A stretch of DNA of 64,000 bases from Flavobacteriales bacterium (lineage in GTDB: Bacteria > Bacteroidota > Bacteroidia > NS11-12g > UBA9320). Positions 1 to 8,529 of the stretch are shown here, piece by piece. The translations under genes and the position numbers were made by a program. Positions within the stretch are counted from its first letter, which is position 1; each line of letters starts with the position of its first letter. Under the pieces are notes generated by a model. The model had not been told where the DNA came from. It was given only the letters and a program-made list of their open reading frames with translations, and ran no database searches. The stretch covers positions 310,001 through 374,000 of the forward strand of contig JACJZV010000003.1 of assembly GCA_020635395.1 (NCBI GenBank). The letters are read 5' to 3'.

Positions 1-441
1 AAAACCCATAACCGGAAGCCAAATAAAGAAAAACGAACGATTGAAAACGGCAAAAAACGACACTCTGAAAACCGTAGAAATATTAATGTCTTCGCTTTGA
101 TGATGCACAATGTGTGCCGCCCACAAAAAGTTGATTTCGTGGCTCAATCGGTGATGCCAATAGGCCGCAAAATCTGCCGCCACCACGGCCAAAACCCATG
201 TAAACGCATTGCTTGGAATGTGCCATGAGATGGAAACATTGTCAAACACCCATTGGGCGGCAATAAAAAACACGAAGTACCAAAAGAAAGCGAAAACCCT
301 TTCCAAAATTCCGCAAGACAGATTGACCATAAAATCGGCTAAATCATACGTTTTTATGTTTTTTCTAATGGCAAAAAAACGTTCTACCAACATTAATATG
401 GCTAAAATAGAAAGGGTTATAACCCAACCTTGTGCAGACAT
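1..441 (-). CDS. Fatty acid hydroxylase / sterol desaturase family protein (partial)
   Basis: Reading the minus strand from an ATG at 441 gives 147 codons with no stop, so the 3' end lies outside the window. The N-terminus is hydrophobic with probable membrane spans near residues 6-22 and 48-66. Two histidine clusters are visible: HHRLSH at 96-101 and HIVHH at 110-114. These HxxxH and HxxHH patterns are typical of the membrane di-iron hydroxylase/desaturase superfamily, which hydroxylates or desaturates lipids. The third histidine cluster expected in the family would lie beyond the edge. Substrate cannot be told. A TAACTTTGCCGC promoter element lies just upstream. Confidence 0.8.
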   Translation of the reverse strand, partial: MSAQGWVITLSILAILMLVERFFAIRKNIKTYDLADFMVNLSCGILERVFAFFWYFVFFIAAQWVFDNVSISWHIPSNAFTWVLAVVAADFAAYWHHRLSHEINFLWAAHIVHHQSEDINISTVFRVSFFAVFNRSFFFIWLPVMGF

Positions 442-456
442 TGATTGTTTTTGCGG

Positions 457-464
457 CAAAGTTA
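457..464 (-). promoter_or_regulatory. Candidate -7 element of the hydroxylase gene
   Basis: On the minus strand this reads TAACTTTG followed by CCGC, matching the Bacteroidota TAnnTTTG -7 consensus, 15 bases before the ATG at 441. No convincing -33 box was seen. Confidence 0.45.
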
Positions 465-862
465 ATACTTCTGTTGGCTGTTGCTAAATGATTTTTATCT
501 ACCATGTCAATAACTCAAGTCAAAGGGTAAGTTAATAGGGAGAGTTCATTCAAAAAAAAATTCGTCTCATAAATCTGCTGCTGTTTTGCCAATTTATTTT
601 GGTTCAAACGGAAACCGATATTATAAGAATTTCCAAAATTAAAAATATTGGCAAGGTTGGGAGAATTACAAATCAGGTTAAGGTGCAATGAAAAACAAAG
701 GTATTTCCCGAAAAAATAATTTTAACCAAAGCAAACTGGCGTATGAAAAACAACCACCAGTTAGTTGCATGTAGAAAAGGTATATCCAAACATCATACTG
801 TATTAGGAGTGGTGATAAATTTACAAATTTGAAAACTCAAACCTTTTACAAATCAACCCAAC
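465..862. other. Intergenic region without a recognisable gene
   Basis: About 400 AT-rich bases between the hydroxylase promoter and the end of prfC. Neither strand shows a convincing reading frame, and no strong hairpin terminator, RNA gene or repeat was seen. Confidence 0.5.
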
Positions 863-2446
863 CTATACTTTAAACTCCGAGGTTTCGTGGAAAGTGATGT
901 CGGGGTTATTGCTGCGAGCCATTTGAAGCACATAAGGGGAGGAGGCTAAATACACTCGGTTTCCATCTTTGTCTAAGACAATTTCCTTTGGACGATATTG
1001 GCAGAAGGAATCTATTTTGGCCTTGTCTCCAGTCATCCAGCAGGCTTTGTGAAATGCCAGTGCATCAAATCGACACTTGGCCGAATATTCATGCTCTAAC
1101 CGATATTGAATTACCTCAAATTGCAATTCGCCCACCACACCAATGTATTTTCGGTTGCCGGGTTCTTGTCTAAAAAGCTGTGCAACACCTTCGTCTGTAA
1201 GCTGTTCAATCCCTTTTTCGAGTTGTTTGCTTTTCATTGGGTCAAGGTTTATTACCTCTTTAAATATTTCAGGCGAAAAGCTCGGAATTCCTTTATAATT
1301 CAGGTCTTCCCCCTCGGTTAAGGTATCTCCAATTTTAAAGTTTCCGGTATCATACAGTCCAATCACATCGCCGGGAAAGGCATTGTCAATAACGTTTTTG
1401 CTTTGAGCCAAAAAGTTGTATGGGTTACTAAACTTTAGGTTTTTATCCAATCGCACATGATGGTAGAATGTGTTTCGTTTAAACTCGCCCGAGCAAACAC
1501 GCAAAAAAGCAATTCTATCGCGATGTTTTGGGTCGAGGTTGGCATGAATTTTAAACACAAATCCGGTAAATTTTTTCTCGCTCGGTTCTACGGCTCTTAT
1601 GTCGGTGTTGCGAGTTACGGGGTTTGGAGCTATTTCTACGAAAGTATCGAGCAGCTCTTGCACACCAAAATTGTTTACCGCCGAACCAAAAAATACAGGG
1701 GCTAAAAACCCTTCTCGATATAAGCTTCTATCAAAAGGTTCATACACGCCTTCAATCAGTTCCACATCCTCACGCAACTTTTTAGCATTTTTTTCGCCAA
1801 CCAATTTATCCAATTTTGAATCAGATAAATCAGTTATTTTCTCGTAGCTGTCGGCTTTTCGGGTCTTATTTACTTCAAAAATATTCAATGACTTATCGTG
1901 CAAAAGATAAACACCTTTAAAGTCACGCCCCATGCTAATGGGCCAGCTTAATGGCCGCACAGAAATATTCAATTCATTTTCTACCTCATCCAACAAATCA
2001 AAGGGGTCTCGTCCGTCGCGGTCAAGTTTGTTAATAAAAACGATTACCGGTGTATTTCGCATTCTGCATACCTCCATTAGTCGGCGGGTTTGCTCTTCCA
2101 CACCTTTTACGCAGTCTATTACCAAAATAACGCTATCCACAGCGGTCAAAGTTCGGTAGGTATCCTCTGCAAAGTCTTTGTGACCAGGTGTGTCGAGAAT
2201 ATTTACAATTTTGTCTTTATAGTCAAAAGCCATAACGGAAGTGGCCACAGAAATGCCCCGCTGCTTTTCAATTTCCATAAAATCGGAAGTAGCTGTTTTG
2301 GTAATTTTATTGCTTTTAACGGCTCCAGCCACTTGAATGGCACCCCCAAAAAGCAACAACTTTTCGGTTAGCGTAGTTTTTCCGGCATCAGGGTGGCTGA
2401 TAATTCCAAATGTTCGGCGTTTTGATATTTCTTTTTCTAAACTCAT
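863..2446 (-). CDS. prfC: Peptide chain release factor 3 (RF3)
   Basis: Full-length 527-residue translational GTPase of the RF3 class. RF3 removes RF1/RF2 from the ribosome after peptide release and recycles them. The G domain shows the P-loop HPDAGKTT (residues 18-25), the switch I RGISV (63-67), G3 DTPGH (85-89) and G4 NKLD (139-142). The rest fits the EF-G-like domain II and the RF3 C-terminal domain, and the length matches the E. coli protein (529). It lies 132 bases beyond the efp stop and is separated from efp by a hairpin terminator, so it probably has its own promoter. Confidence 0.96.
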   Translation of the reverse strand: MSLEKEISKRRTFGIISHPDAGKTTLTEKLLLFGGAIQVAGAVKSNKITKTATSDFMEIEKQRGISVATSVMAFDYKDKIVNILDTPGHKDFAEDTYRTLTAVDSVILVIDCVKGVEEQTRRLMEVCRMRNTPVIVFINKLDRDGRDPFDLLDEVENELNISVRPLSWPISMGRDFKGVYLLHDKSLNIFEVNKTRKADSYEKITDLSDSKLDKLVGEKNAKKLREDVELIEGVYEPFDRSLYREGFLAPVFFGSAVNNFGVQELLDTFVEIAPNPVTRNTDIRAVEPSEKKFTGFVFKIHANLDPKHRDRIAFLRVCSGEFKRNTFYHHVRLDKNLKFSNPYNFLAQSKNVIDNAFPGDVIGLYDTGNFKIGDTLTEGEDLNYKGIPSFSPEIFKEVINLDPMKSKQLEKGIEQLTDEGVAQLFRQEPGNRKYIGVVGELQFEVIQYRLEHEYSAKCRFDALAFHKACWMTGDKAKIDSFCQYRPKEIVLDKDGNRVYLASSPYVLQMARSNNPDITFHETSEFKV

Positions 2447-2531
2447 AAAATGGGTGCAAGAATACTTTTTTTGGAACTAAGCCCAAAACTAGCGGCTGTA
2501 CTTATCCTAATTGATGCATTTATAAAACAAA

Positions 2532-2558
2532 GCGAACAGCCCTTGCGGGGCTGTTCGC
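2532..2558 (-). terminator. Rho-independent terminator of efp
   Basis: Perfect 11-bp stem (GCGAACAGCCC paired with GGGCTGTTCGC) around a 5-base loop, 20 bases past the efp stop. In the efp direction it is followed by a T-rich run (TTTGTTTTATA). Confidence 0.85.
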
Positions 2559-2578
2559 ATAATCTTTATAGTCTATTT

Positions 2579-3139
2579 TTATTTTGCTCTTTCTACGTAT
2601 TCGCCAGTGCGGGTATCCACTTTTATTTTTTCGCCCTGATTAACAAATAGCGGAACTTGCACAATGGCTCCAGTTTCTAATGTAGCTGGTTTCAGCGGAT
2701 TGTTTGCAGTGTCTCCTTTTATGCCTGGCTCGCTGTAGGTAATTTCCAAAACTACGTGGTTTGGTGCATCAGCCAAAATTGGGTTTCCATTGTCGAGATA
2801 TACGGTTAGCATCATTTCTTCTTTCAAAAATTTCATGGCATCGCCCACCAAAGCTGCAGAAAGTTGAAATTGCTCATACGACTCTGTGTCCATTACCACT
2901 AAGTTTTCACCCTCCATGTATAGAAATTGCATTTCCTTTTCCTCCACCCGAACCACATCAATGGATTCGCCGGAACGAAAGCGGTAATCGGATGATTTTC
3001 CGGTAATGGCATTTTTCATCTTAACCTGATAAAATGCTCCACCTTTTCCGGGCATAGTGTGCTGATATTCTACCACACGACACAATTGACCCTGGTGTCG
3101 AATGAATAAACCTCTTGATAAATCTGCTGTTGTAGCCAT
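2579..3139 (-). CDS. efp: Translation elongation factor P
   Basis: 186-residue EF-P, the usual size for the family. EF-P binds the ribosome between the P and E sites and relieves stalling at proline stretches. The N-terminal KOW-like domain carries the tip motif MPGKGGA with the conserved lysine at position 32, the residue modified in many bacteria. No EpmA/EpmB or EarP-type modification gene is nearby. The two OB-fold domains follow, ending with the conserved VDTRTGEYVERAK region. Clear -7 element upstream and a strong terminator downstream suggest a single-gene transcript. Confidence 0.97.
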   Translation of the reverse strand: MATTADLSRGLFIRHQGQLCRVVEYQHTMPGKGGAFYQVKMKNAITGKSSDYRFRSGESIDVVRVEEKEMQFLYMEGENLVVMDTESYEQFQLSAALVGDAMKFLKEEMMLTVYLDNGNPILADAPNHVVLEITYSEPGIKGDTANNPLKPATLETGAIVQVPLFVNQGEKIKVDTRTGEYVERAK

Positions 3140-3157
3140 TAATTAATTTTTTTGGTG

Positions 3158-3190
3158 CAAAAATAAAAAACCTGATTTATGAAACGGCAA
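3158..3190 (-). promoter_or_regulatory. Promoter of efp
   Basis: Minus strand shows TTG (3188-3190), a 22-base spacer, then TATTTTTG (3158-3165) followed by CACC, 18 bases before the efp ATG. This agrees with the Bacteroidota TTG...TAnnTTTG promoter. Confidence 0.55.
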
Positions 3191-3755
3191 CTTGTTTGGC
3201 ATCTATAAAACATTGCTCCATGTGAGCAAAGGTTTGCTTAGCTTCTGCAATAGCAGCGTCTTTTCCATCATCTGAAATTTCATTCAAATAACCAATAAAT
3301 TCTTTCCAAAAAGGTATAAGGTTTTGACCGTATCCACCATAAAAGTGAAATGAGCAACCTTCTAAATTGGCGTTTAGCTTGAGTTGTTTCTCAATAACCG
3401 CACCTCCCAGTGTCGAACCTTCTACTACATACATTCTGCCAATAAATTCGGCATAATTTGCAGGTTTGTTAATGTTTTTTAGCTCAATATCCGAAACATT
3501 AAGTCCCAAATTTTCAAGATCTTGAACCAATAAACTATATTTTCTTCGTTGTTCAAGTTTTAATCCCGATGGAATTTCAAAGCCTATGTTTTCCCACTGT
3601 TTTTCCCAAGCCGCTATATACGTATAGTTGGCAATCAACAACTGGGCATATTGATTTTTGGTGAGGGTGCGGCTCATGATTTCCATGCCGTAACTATGTT
3701 TTTCGGCATTTTTATGAGCTTCTGTGGTAACTTCTTTAATTTGTTCGTGAAACAT
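3177..3755 (-). CDS. Biliverdin-producing heme oxygenase-like protein
   Basis: 192-residue, all-helical protein of bacterial heme oxygenase type. Heme oxygenases open heme to biliverdin, CO and iron, serving iron acquisition or bilin synthesis for phytochromes. His14 in EAHKNAE is at the position of the proximal heme ligand. The motif YVVEGSTLGG (residues 109-118) matches the flexible distal-helix glycine region of the family. No phytochrome or heme transporter is beside it, so whether it serves iron release or bilin supply is open. It has its own promoter. Activity could be absent, since some family members lost it, but the key residues are present. Confidence 0.8.
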   Translation of the reverse strand: MFHEQIKEVTTEAHKNAEKHSYGMEIMSRTLTKNQYAQLLIANYTYIAAWEKQWENIGFEIPSGLKLEQRRKYSLLVQDLENLGLNVSDIELKNINKPANYAEFIGRMYVVEGSTLGGAVIEKQLKLNANLEGCSFHFYGGYGQNLIPFWKEFIGYLNEISDDGKDAAIAEAKQTFAHMEQCFIDAKQVAVS

Positions 3756-3782
3756 TATTTAGAATCATTTAAAATAGTGCCG

Positions 3783-3811
3783 CAAAAATAGGATTTCTTT
3801 ATTAACGACAA
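3783..3811 (-). promoter_or_regulatory. Promoter of the heme oxygenase-like gene
   Basis: Minus strand: TTG at 3809-3811, 18-base spacer, then TATTTTTG (3783-3790) followed by CGGC; 27 bases upstream of the ATG. Good fit to Bacteroidota promoter spacing. Confidence 0.55.
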
Positions 3812-3822
3812 TAAACTTGATT

Positions 3823-5568
3823 CTATCGCTTTCTTTTTCGGTCTCTATCCCGATCTCTTCCTCGATCGCGATCTCTGTCTTTCTTAGGTTTTATTGACGA
3901 AGCTGGTTCAATAACACATGGTTTTCCATGAAATTTTTGACCATTTACGGTATTCACCAAAGTAGATGAAAAGTTAGAGTCAACCTCCACAAAACTGAAC
4001 GATTTCATTATTTCTACCCGACCAATGGCAATGCCCTGAAGGTTCGGAAACTCATTGATAAAGCCCATCAAGCGGTGAGGATTTAGGTTGTCTTTTTTGC
4101 CCAGGCTAACAAAGAATCGGTCAAAGTCCACGCGGCCGCCTCTGCCGCGGTTCCGCTCTTTTTTTCCTCTTTTTGAGCCTTCATCATCCCGAACATATCG
4201 GTCGTTTCTGTCTTCTTTTTCCCTACTTCTGCGTTCAGAGGTAGCAAGATTAATGTCTTGTGCATTTTTGTAGAATGCTGAAAAACGGGTAAACTCGGTG
4301 GCAAAAAAGCGGGTTATCAGTTCATCGCGAGAAAAGTTCTCCAATTTTTGGGTAATGATTGGCAAATAACGTTCAACCTCGGTTGCGTCCACATTCGATT
4401 CGGCTAAATCATCAACCAATTTTATCAACTGTCTGTCGCAAATTTCTTCTCCTGTTGGAATACGTTTTATTTCGAACTGTTTGCCAATTTTTCGTTCAAG
4501 AATTTTAATACTCGATTTGTCTCGAGAAGTTACCAAGGCAATGGATTCGCCTTTTTTCCCAGCTCTGGCCGTTCTTCCGCTTCGGTGTATATAGGTCTCC
4601 AACTCGTCGGGTAGGTTGTAGTTGATAACATGGGTAATGTCGTTGACATCCAAACCACGGGCAGCCACGTCGGTGGCCACCAAAATTTGCAAATGTCTGG
4701 AGCGAAACTTGGCCATTACACTATCACGTTGTGCCTGTGACAAATCTCCGTGTAATGAATCGGCATTGTATCCGGCTTTTATCAAATTGTCTGCTACTTG
4801 CTGTGTTTCTTTTCGGGTTCGGCAAAAAACAATTCCGTATATATCCGGATTCACATCCACTATTCGACGTAAAGCATCAAAACGAATGGATGCATTTACC
4901 ATGTAAATGGAATGCTCAATGTTTTCGGCACTTTTGTTTGCCAAAGAGGTTTCGAGCATTTCCGGATTGTTCATATATCGTTTAGCAATACGATTAACCT
5001 CAGCAGGCATGGTGGCCGAAAAAAGCATCGTTTGACGCTCTTCAGGAGTATTGCTCAAAATAAAATCCAAATCATCTTTAAACCCCATGTTAAGCATCTC
5101 ATCGGCCTCGTCAAGCACCAAATATTTCACATTCGAAATGTCAAGATTTTTTCGTTCAATCAAATCTACCACCCTACCGGGTGTACCCACTACTACCGCT
5201 GCACCACTTTTTAATTCCTTAATTTGACTCATTATATTGGCACCGCCATATACCGCCACTTGTCTAAATCCGTTAAGGTTGCATGCAAAATTTTGAAAAT
5301 CGTCGTGTATTTGTCGGCACAATTCTCGCGTAGGACACAATACTAATGCCTCAATTTTTTTAGCCGCAGGATTTATTTTTTGTAAAACCGGAAGACCAAA
5401 AGCCGCTGTTTTTCCTGTGCCGGTGCTGGCTAAAGCCATCAAATCGCCGGTGTTTTCGAGCAAATAAGGGATTGATTTTTCTTGAATGGGAGTTGGTTTT
5501 TCAAAACCAAGTTTTTCTACGGCTTGCAAAATTTCTGGTTGCAAACCTAAGCTGTGAAATGTTGTCAT
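3823..5568 (-). CDS. DEAD-box ATP-dependent RNA helicase (DeaD/CsdA type)
   Basis: 581 residues. All helicase motifs are visible: Q-motif region near residue 29, Walker A ASTGTGKT (47-54), PTREL (79-83), DEAD (153-156), SAT (184-186) and the late motif HRSGRTARAG. An Arg/Glu/Asp-rich linker follows, then a DbpA/CsdA-like RNA-binding domain (about residues 475-555), and a tail made of repeated RD/DR pairs ending in KRKR. Proteins of this layout unwind structured RNA during ribosome assembly and cold adaptation. A ~60-base leader between the -7 element and the ATG would allow cold-shock type control, but that is inference. The charged tail is probably a disordered RNA-binding extension. Confidence 0.93.
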   Translation of the reverse strand: MTTFHSLGLQPEILQAVEKLGFEKPTPIQEKSIPYLLENTGDLMALASTGTGKTAAFGLPVLQKINPAAKKIEALVLCPTRELCRQIHDDFQNFACNLNGFRQVAVYGGANIMSQIKELKSGAAVVVGTPGRVVDLIERKNLDISNVKYLVLDEADEMLNMGFKDDLDFILSNTPEERQTMLFSATMPAEVNRIAKRYMNNPEMLETSLANKSAENIEHSIYMVNASIRFDALRRIVDVNPDIYGIVFCRTRKETQQVADNLIKAGYNADSLHGDLSQAQRDSVMAKFRSRHLQILVATDVAARGLDVNDITHVINYNLPDELETYIHRSGRTARAGKKGESIALVTSRDKSSIKILERKIGKQFEIKRIPTGEEICDRQLIKLVDDLAESNVDATEVERYLPIITQKLENFSRDELITRFFATEFTRFSAFYKNAQDINLATSERRSREKEDRNDRYVRDDEGSKRGKKERNRGRGGRVDFDRFFVSLGKKDNLNPHRLMGFINEFPNLQGIAIGRVEIMKSFSFVEVDSNFSSTLVNTVNGQKFHGKPCVIEPASSIKPKKDRDRDRGRDRDRDRKRKR

Positions 5569-5631
5569 AATGTTGTTATGATTGAACGAACATTATGCCA
5601 AATAATCCTCGCTCAGCCTTTAAAATTTTGG

Positions 5632-5639
5632 CAAAGGTA
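5632..5639 (-). promoter_or_regulatory. Candidate -7 element of the DEAD-box helicase gene
   Basis: Minus strand TACCTTTG followed by CC, matching TAnnTTTG; leaves a leader of about 60 bases before the start codon. The -33 box is not obvious. Confidence 0.45.
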
Positions 5640-5836
5640 GTTCTTTTGTATTGATTTTTTGAACGTTAGCAAATAGTTTGACCAAATAAACCCGAATGTC
5701 TTACTTATTGAATTCGTTATTCTATCAGTAAATCAGGGCTATGCAATAAAAAAATGAAATTGATAAAGACATAGAAATAATAGAAAATGATTTACAAAAT
5801 TTGATTAAATTCGACCCTTTAAAATATCATTTGGAT

Positions 5837-6499
5837 ATGAAAAACTCTTTTAAAATTTTATTGGTAGCCTTGTTCGGTATGGCATTGGTTACCACTTCTT
5901 GCAAAGACGAATTGTTGGACTACATAAATAAAGAAAAACGCAAAAACAACAAGCGATACGATTGCCCTGATTTGAAATTAAATATTGGTGATGCCTGCAA
6001 AACTGCTGCTGGAGTGGTGGGAACAGTTAACGCCAATTGCGACTGCGAAACAAAAACTGTAAAATATGATTGTGAACGATTGCAACTAAATTATGGCGAC
6101 AAATGCACAAATGCCAATGGTCAAGTTGGGTTTGTAAACAAAAATTGTGATTGCGAGGTTGCCAATACAACTAAGTATGACTGCGAAAGGTTGCAACTCA
6201 ATTTTGGTGATAGATGCAAAACTGCAGATGGCCAAGTAGGAATTGTTAACAAAGATTGCAATTGTGAAGTGGTAAACACACCTAAATATGATTGCGAAAA
6301 ACTTCAATTAAATATTGGTGATAAATGCAAAACCGCAGCCGGAACTGTGGGTGTTGTAAATCAAAATTGTGAGTGCGTTGGTTCAAACACTACCACGTAT
6401 GATTGCCCGAATTTGAAATTAAATTTTGGCGACCCATGCAAAACTGCTGCCGGAACGGTTGGTTATGTTGATAAAAACTGCGGTTGCTCCGCTCGATAA
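5837..6499 (+). CDS. Lipoprotein with five tandem cysteine-rich repeats
   Basis: 220 residues from the ATG at 5837, chosen because the lipoprotein signal (positive n-region, hydrophobic core, lipobox VTTSC) starts there; an in-frame ATG at 5801 would put 12 extra residues before it. After a short charged linker (RKNNKR) come five repeats of 33-37 residues (5957-6496), each of the pattern YDC-x6-LN-x-GD-x-C-x-TA-x-G-x-VG-x-V-x3-C-x-C, with four cysteines apiece. The function is unknown. The regular cysteines suggest small disulfide-bonded or metal-binding modules on the cell surface. Single-gene unit, ending in a shared terminator with the convergent ppk2-type gene. Confidence 0.8.
   Translation: MKNSFKILLVALFGMALVTTSCKDELLDYINKEKRKNNKRYDCPDLKLNIGDACKTAAGVVGTVNANCDCETKTVKYDCERLQLNYGDKCTNANGQVGFVNKNCDCEVANTTKYDCERLQLNFGDRCKTADGQVGIVNKDCNCEVVNTPKYDCEKLQLNIGDKCKTAAGTVGVVNQNCECVGSNTTTYDCPNLKLNFGDPCKTAAGTVGYVDKNCGCSAR
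5957..6496 (+). repeat. Five in-frame tandem repeats (~111 bp each)
   Basis: Units of 36, 37, 37, 37 and 33 codons, each starting with codons for YDC. The third and second units are closest (YDCERLQLN in both), pointing to recent duplication within the gene. Confidence 0.9.
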
Positions 6500-6523
6500 G
6501 AAATATAAAATAGAATAGAAACG

Positions 6524-6554
6524 AAAAATCCCTTGCTTTTGGCAAGGGATTTTT
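6524..6554. terminator. Bidirectional terminator between convergent genes
   Basis: A 13-bp stem (AAAAATCCCTTGC with GCAAGGGATTTTT) and 5-base loop; A-run on the left and T-run on the right, so it can serve both the + strand lipoprotein and the - strand PPK2 gene. Confidence 0.85.
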
Positions 6555-6576
6555 TTTGCAGGTTGGAGTAACCAAA

Positions 6577-7464
6577 TTACTCATTCTCCAACATTTCTTT
6601 AGCCTTTAACAAATTGGCTTCGTCTTCTTCGTTTAAAATAGGATAGCTGAGATCTAATTTTTTTAACGCTCCGATAATGATGTCGCAAACAGCCGCTTGC
6701 ATAAACCACTTGCTATCGGCAGGAATTACGAACCACGGGGCATGTGAAACCGCCGTGTGTCGTATAAGTTCTTGATAGGCAAACATATAATCACTCCATC
6801 GGGCTCGCTCTTTTAAGTCTCCAATATTGAATTTCCAGTTCTTTTCTTGCGTATTTATTCGGTCTAAAAATCTTCGTTTTTGCTCTTCTTGACTAACATT
6901 TAGAAAGAATTTCAGTATCAACGTACCATTTTCGGCCAAATGTTCTTCATGATTTTTGATGGCCTCCAAACGTCTATTCCAAAATCGGAGGTCTATTTTT
7001 TCTAAACTGTCAACGCCTGGAATGCGTTGCCCCAAAATAAATTCGGGATGAACCCGTGTAACCAACACTTCTTCATAATACGAACGGTTGAAAATGCTAA
7101 ATGTCCCTCTTTCGGGTAACACCAAACTGCTTCGCCACAAATAATCATGATCTAATTCTCTGCTGGTAGGGGCTTTAAAGCTATAAACCGAACTGGCTTG
7201 CGGAAACATGCCGGAAAACACCTTGCGAATGGTGCTGTCTTTTCCGGCGGCATCCATTGCCTGAAAAATAAGCAACACCGAATGACTGTCGGTGGCATAC
7301 ATCATTCTTTGCAATTCGTGCAGCACTTCTTTGTCTTTTTCCAGCTTTTTTTTGCCCTGTTTTTTCGATTTTAAATCGGCGGTGTAATCGGTTCTATAAT
7401 CATTCAAGTTGAATTTAGAACCATCAAAAACGGCAATGTTGCTGTCGTGTATAAAGTTGTGCAT
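6577..7464 (-). CDS. Polyphosphate kinase 2 family (polyphosphate:nucleotide phosphotransferase)
   Basis: 295 residues with the PPK2 fold signature: Walker A AMDAAGKDS (residues 69-77) and the Walker B region FNRSYYEEVLVTRVHP starting near 125. PPK2 enzymes transfer phosphate between polyphosphate and nucleotides. The length and the single-domain form, with an N-terminal lysine-rich extension (LKSKKQGKKKLEK), resemble class III/PAP-type enzymes that act on NMP and NDP, but class assignment needs alignment. No ppk1 or exopolyphosphatase neighbour is present. The -7 element lies only four bases before the ATG. Confidence 0.9.
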   Translation of the reverse strand: MHNFIHDSNIAVFDGSKFNLNDYRTDYTADLKSKKQGKKKLEKDKEVLHELQRMMYATDSHSVLLIFQAMDAAGKDSTIRKVFSGMFPQASSVYSFKAPTSRELDHDYLWRSSLVLPERGTFSIFNRSYYEEVLVTRVHPEFILGQRIPGVDSLEKIDLRFWNRRLEAIKNHEEHLAENGTLILKFFLNVSQEEQKRRFLDRINTQEKNWKFNIGDLKERARWSDYMFAYQELIRHTAVSHAPWFVIPADSKWFMQAAVCDIIIGALKKLDLSYPILNEEDEANLLKAKEMLENE

Positions 7465-7468
7465 GCTG

Positions 7469-7476
7469 CAAAAATA
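7469..7476 (-). promoter_or_regulatory. Candidate -7 element of the PPK2 gene, very close to ATG
   Basis: Minus strand TATTTTTG, then CAGC, then ATG. Such spacing would put the transcription start at or next to the start codon (leaderless or near-leaderless mRNA). Confidence 0.45.
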
Positions 7477-7524
7477 GGTTTTAGATTAGTTCAAATTTCG
7501 GCAACGTAACATTGGATTTTGGGT

Positions 7525-8529
7525 TTATAGCAGAGTTTTTTGCCATTCCCAAGCCGTAAGCATCATTTCGTCAAGCCCCAACTCGGTTTGCCAGCCGAGC
7601 TTTTCTTTAGCCTTGGTGGCATCGGCCCATATCTGCTCCACATCTCCGGCACGTCGTTGGCCGTATTCGTAATTCAACTTTATGTTATTTACTCGTTCAA
7701 AAGCATTAACAACCTCTGTGACGGAGCTTCCTGTTCCGGTACCCAAATTGAAAACTTCCACCGAAAAATCATTTTTTGACGCAAAATCTATGGCCTTAAC
7801 ATGTGCCTTTGCCAAATCTACCACATGAATAAAATCGCGGATGTTGGTGCCATCGGGTGTGTTATAGTCATTTCCAAAAATGGTGAGTTTTGCACGAATT
7901 CCGGCAGCGGTTTGAGTAATGTATGGCACCAGGTTGCTCGGCACACCCAACGGTAATTCGCCTATCAAGGCACTTTGGTGGGCTCCCACAGGATTAAAAT
8001 AGCGGAGACTAACCACTTTTGATGGAGTAACTTTGGCAAAATCAAACAGTATTTGTTCGCCAATTATTTTGGTGGTTCCATACGGAGAAATGGCTTCGGC
8101 AATAGGTTCATTTTCTTTAATGGGACTGTTTTTTGTGTCGCCATAAACGGTGCAGCTCGATGAAAAAACAATGTTTCGAACATCATGTTTCTTCATACAA
8201 TCCAATAGACTTATGAGGCCGCCAATGTTGTTTTGGTAGTATTTTATTGGCAGCTCTACCGATTCGCCAACGGCTTTATAGGCAGCAAAATGAATAATTC
8301 CGTCAATCTTTTCATTTTCAAAAACCACGTTTAGCTCTGAGGTTTGGCAAACATCTATTTCATAAAATGAAAATTCTTTTTGTGCAATTCTTTCTATTCG
8401 TTCTTTAAACTCAATGCTGGAGTTGTTTAAATTATCCACCACAACCACGTCAAAACCGTTTTGCAGAAGTTCTACCACGGTGTGGCTTCCGATATACCCA
8501 AGCCCGCCTGTTACTAATATTTTAGTCAT
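7525..8529 (-). CDS. galE: UDP-glucose 4-epimerase
   Basis: 334-residue extended SDR enzyme that interconverts UDP-glucose and UDP-galactose. The NAD-binding glycine motif TGGLGYIGSH is at residues 7-16, the catalytic serine region VFSSSC at 121-126 and the catalytic YxxxK (Y150-K154) follow, with the family's SPYGTTK context. Length is standard. Its start overlaps the upstream acyltransferase stop by 8 bases, so the two are probably translationally coupled and both may feed surface polysaccharide synthesis. Confidence 0.95.
   Translation of the reverse strand: MTKILVTGGLGYIGSHTVVELLQNGFDVVVVDNLNNSSIEFKERIERIAQKEFSFYEIDVCQTSELNVVFENEKIDGIIHFAAYKAVGESVELPIKYYQNNIGGLISLLDCMKKHDVRNIVFSSSCTVYGDTKNSPIKENEPIAEAISPYGTTKIIGEQILFDFAKVTPSKVVSLRYFNPVGAHQSALIGELPLGVPSNLVPYITQTAAGIRAKLTIFGNDYNTPDGTNIRDFIHVVDLAKAHVKAIDFASKNDFSVEVFNLGTGTGSSVTEVVNAFERVNNIKLNYEYGQRRAGDVEQIWADATKAKEKLGWQTELGLDEMMLTAWEWQKTLL

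Noticed and set aside
4083..4304. Overlapping open frame inside the DEAD-box helicase gene
   Set aside because: It is a shadow of the low-complexity Arg/Glu/Asp region.
5957..6496. Regular ~111-bp repeats that could suggest a CRISPR-like array
   Set aside because: The repeats are in frame, differ in sequence and encode a cysteine-rich protein; there are no unique spacers between identical direct repeats.
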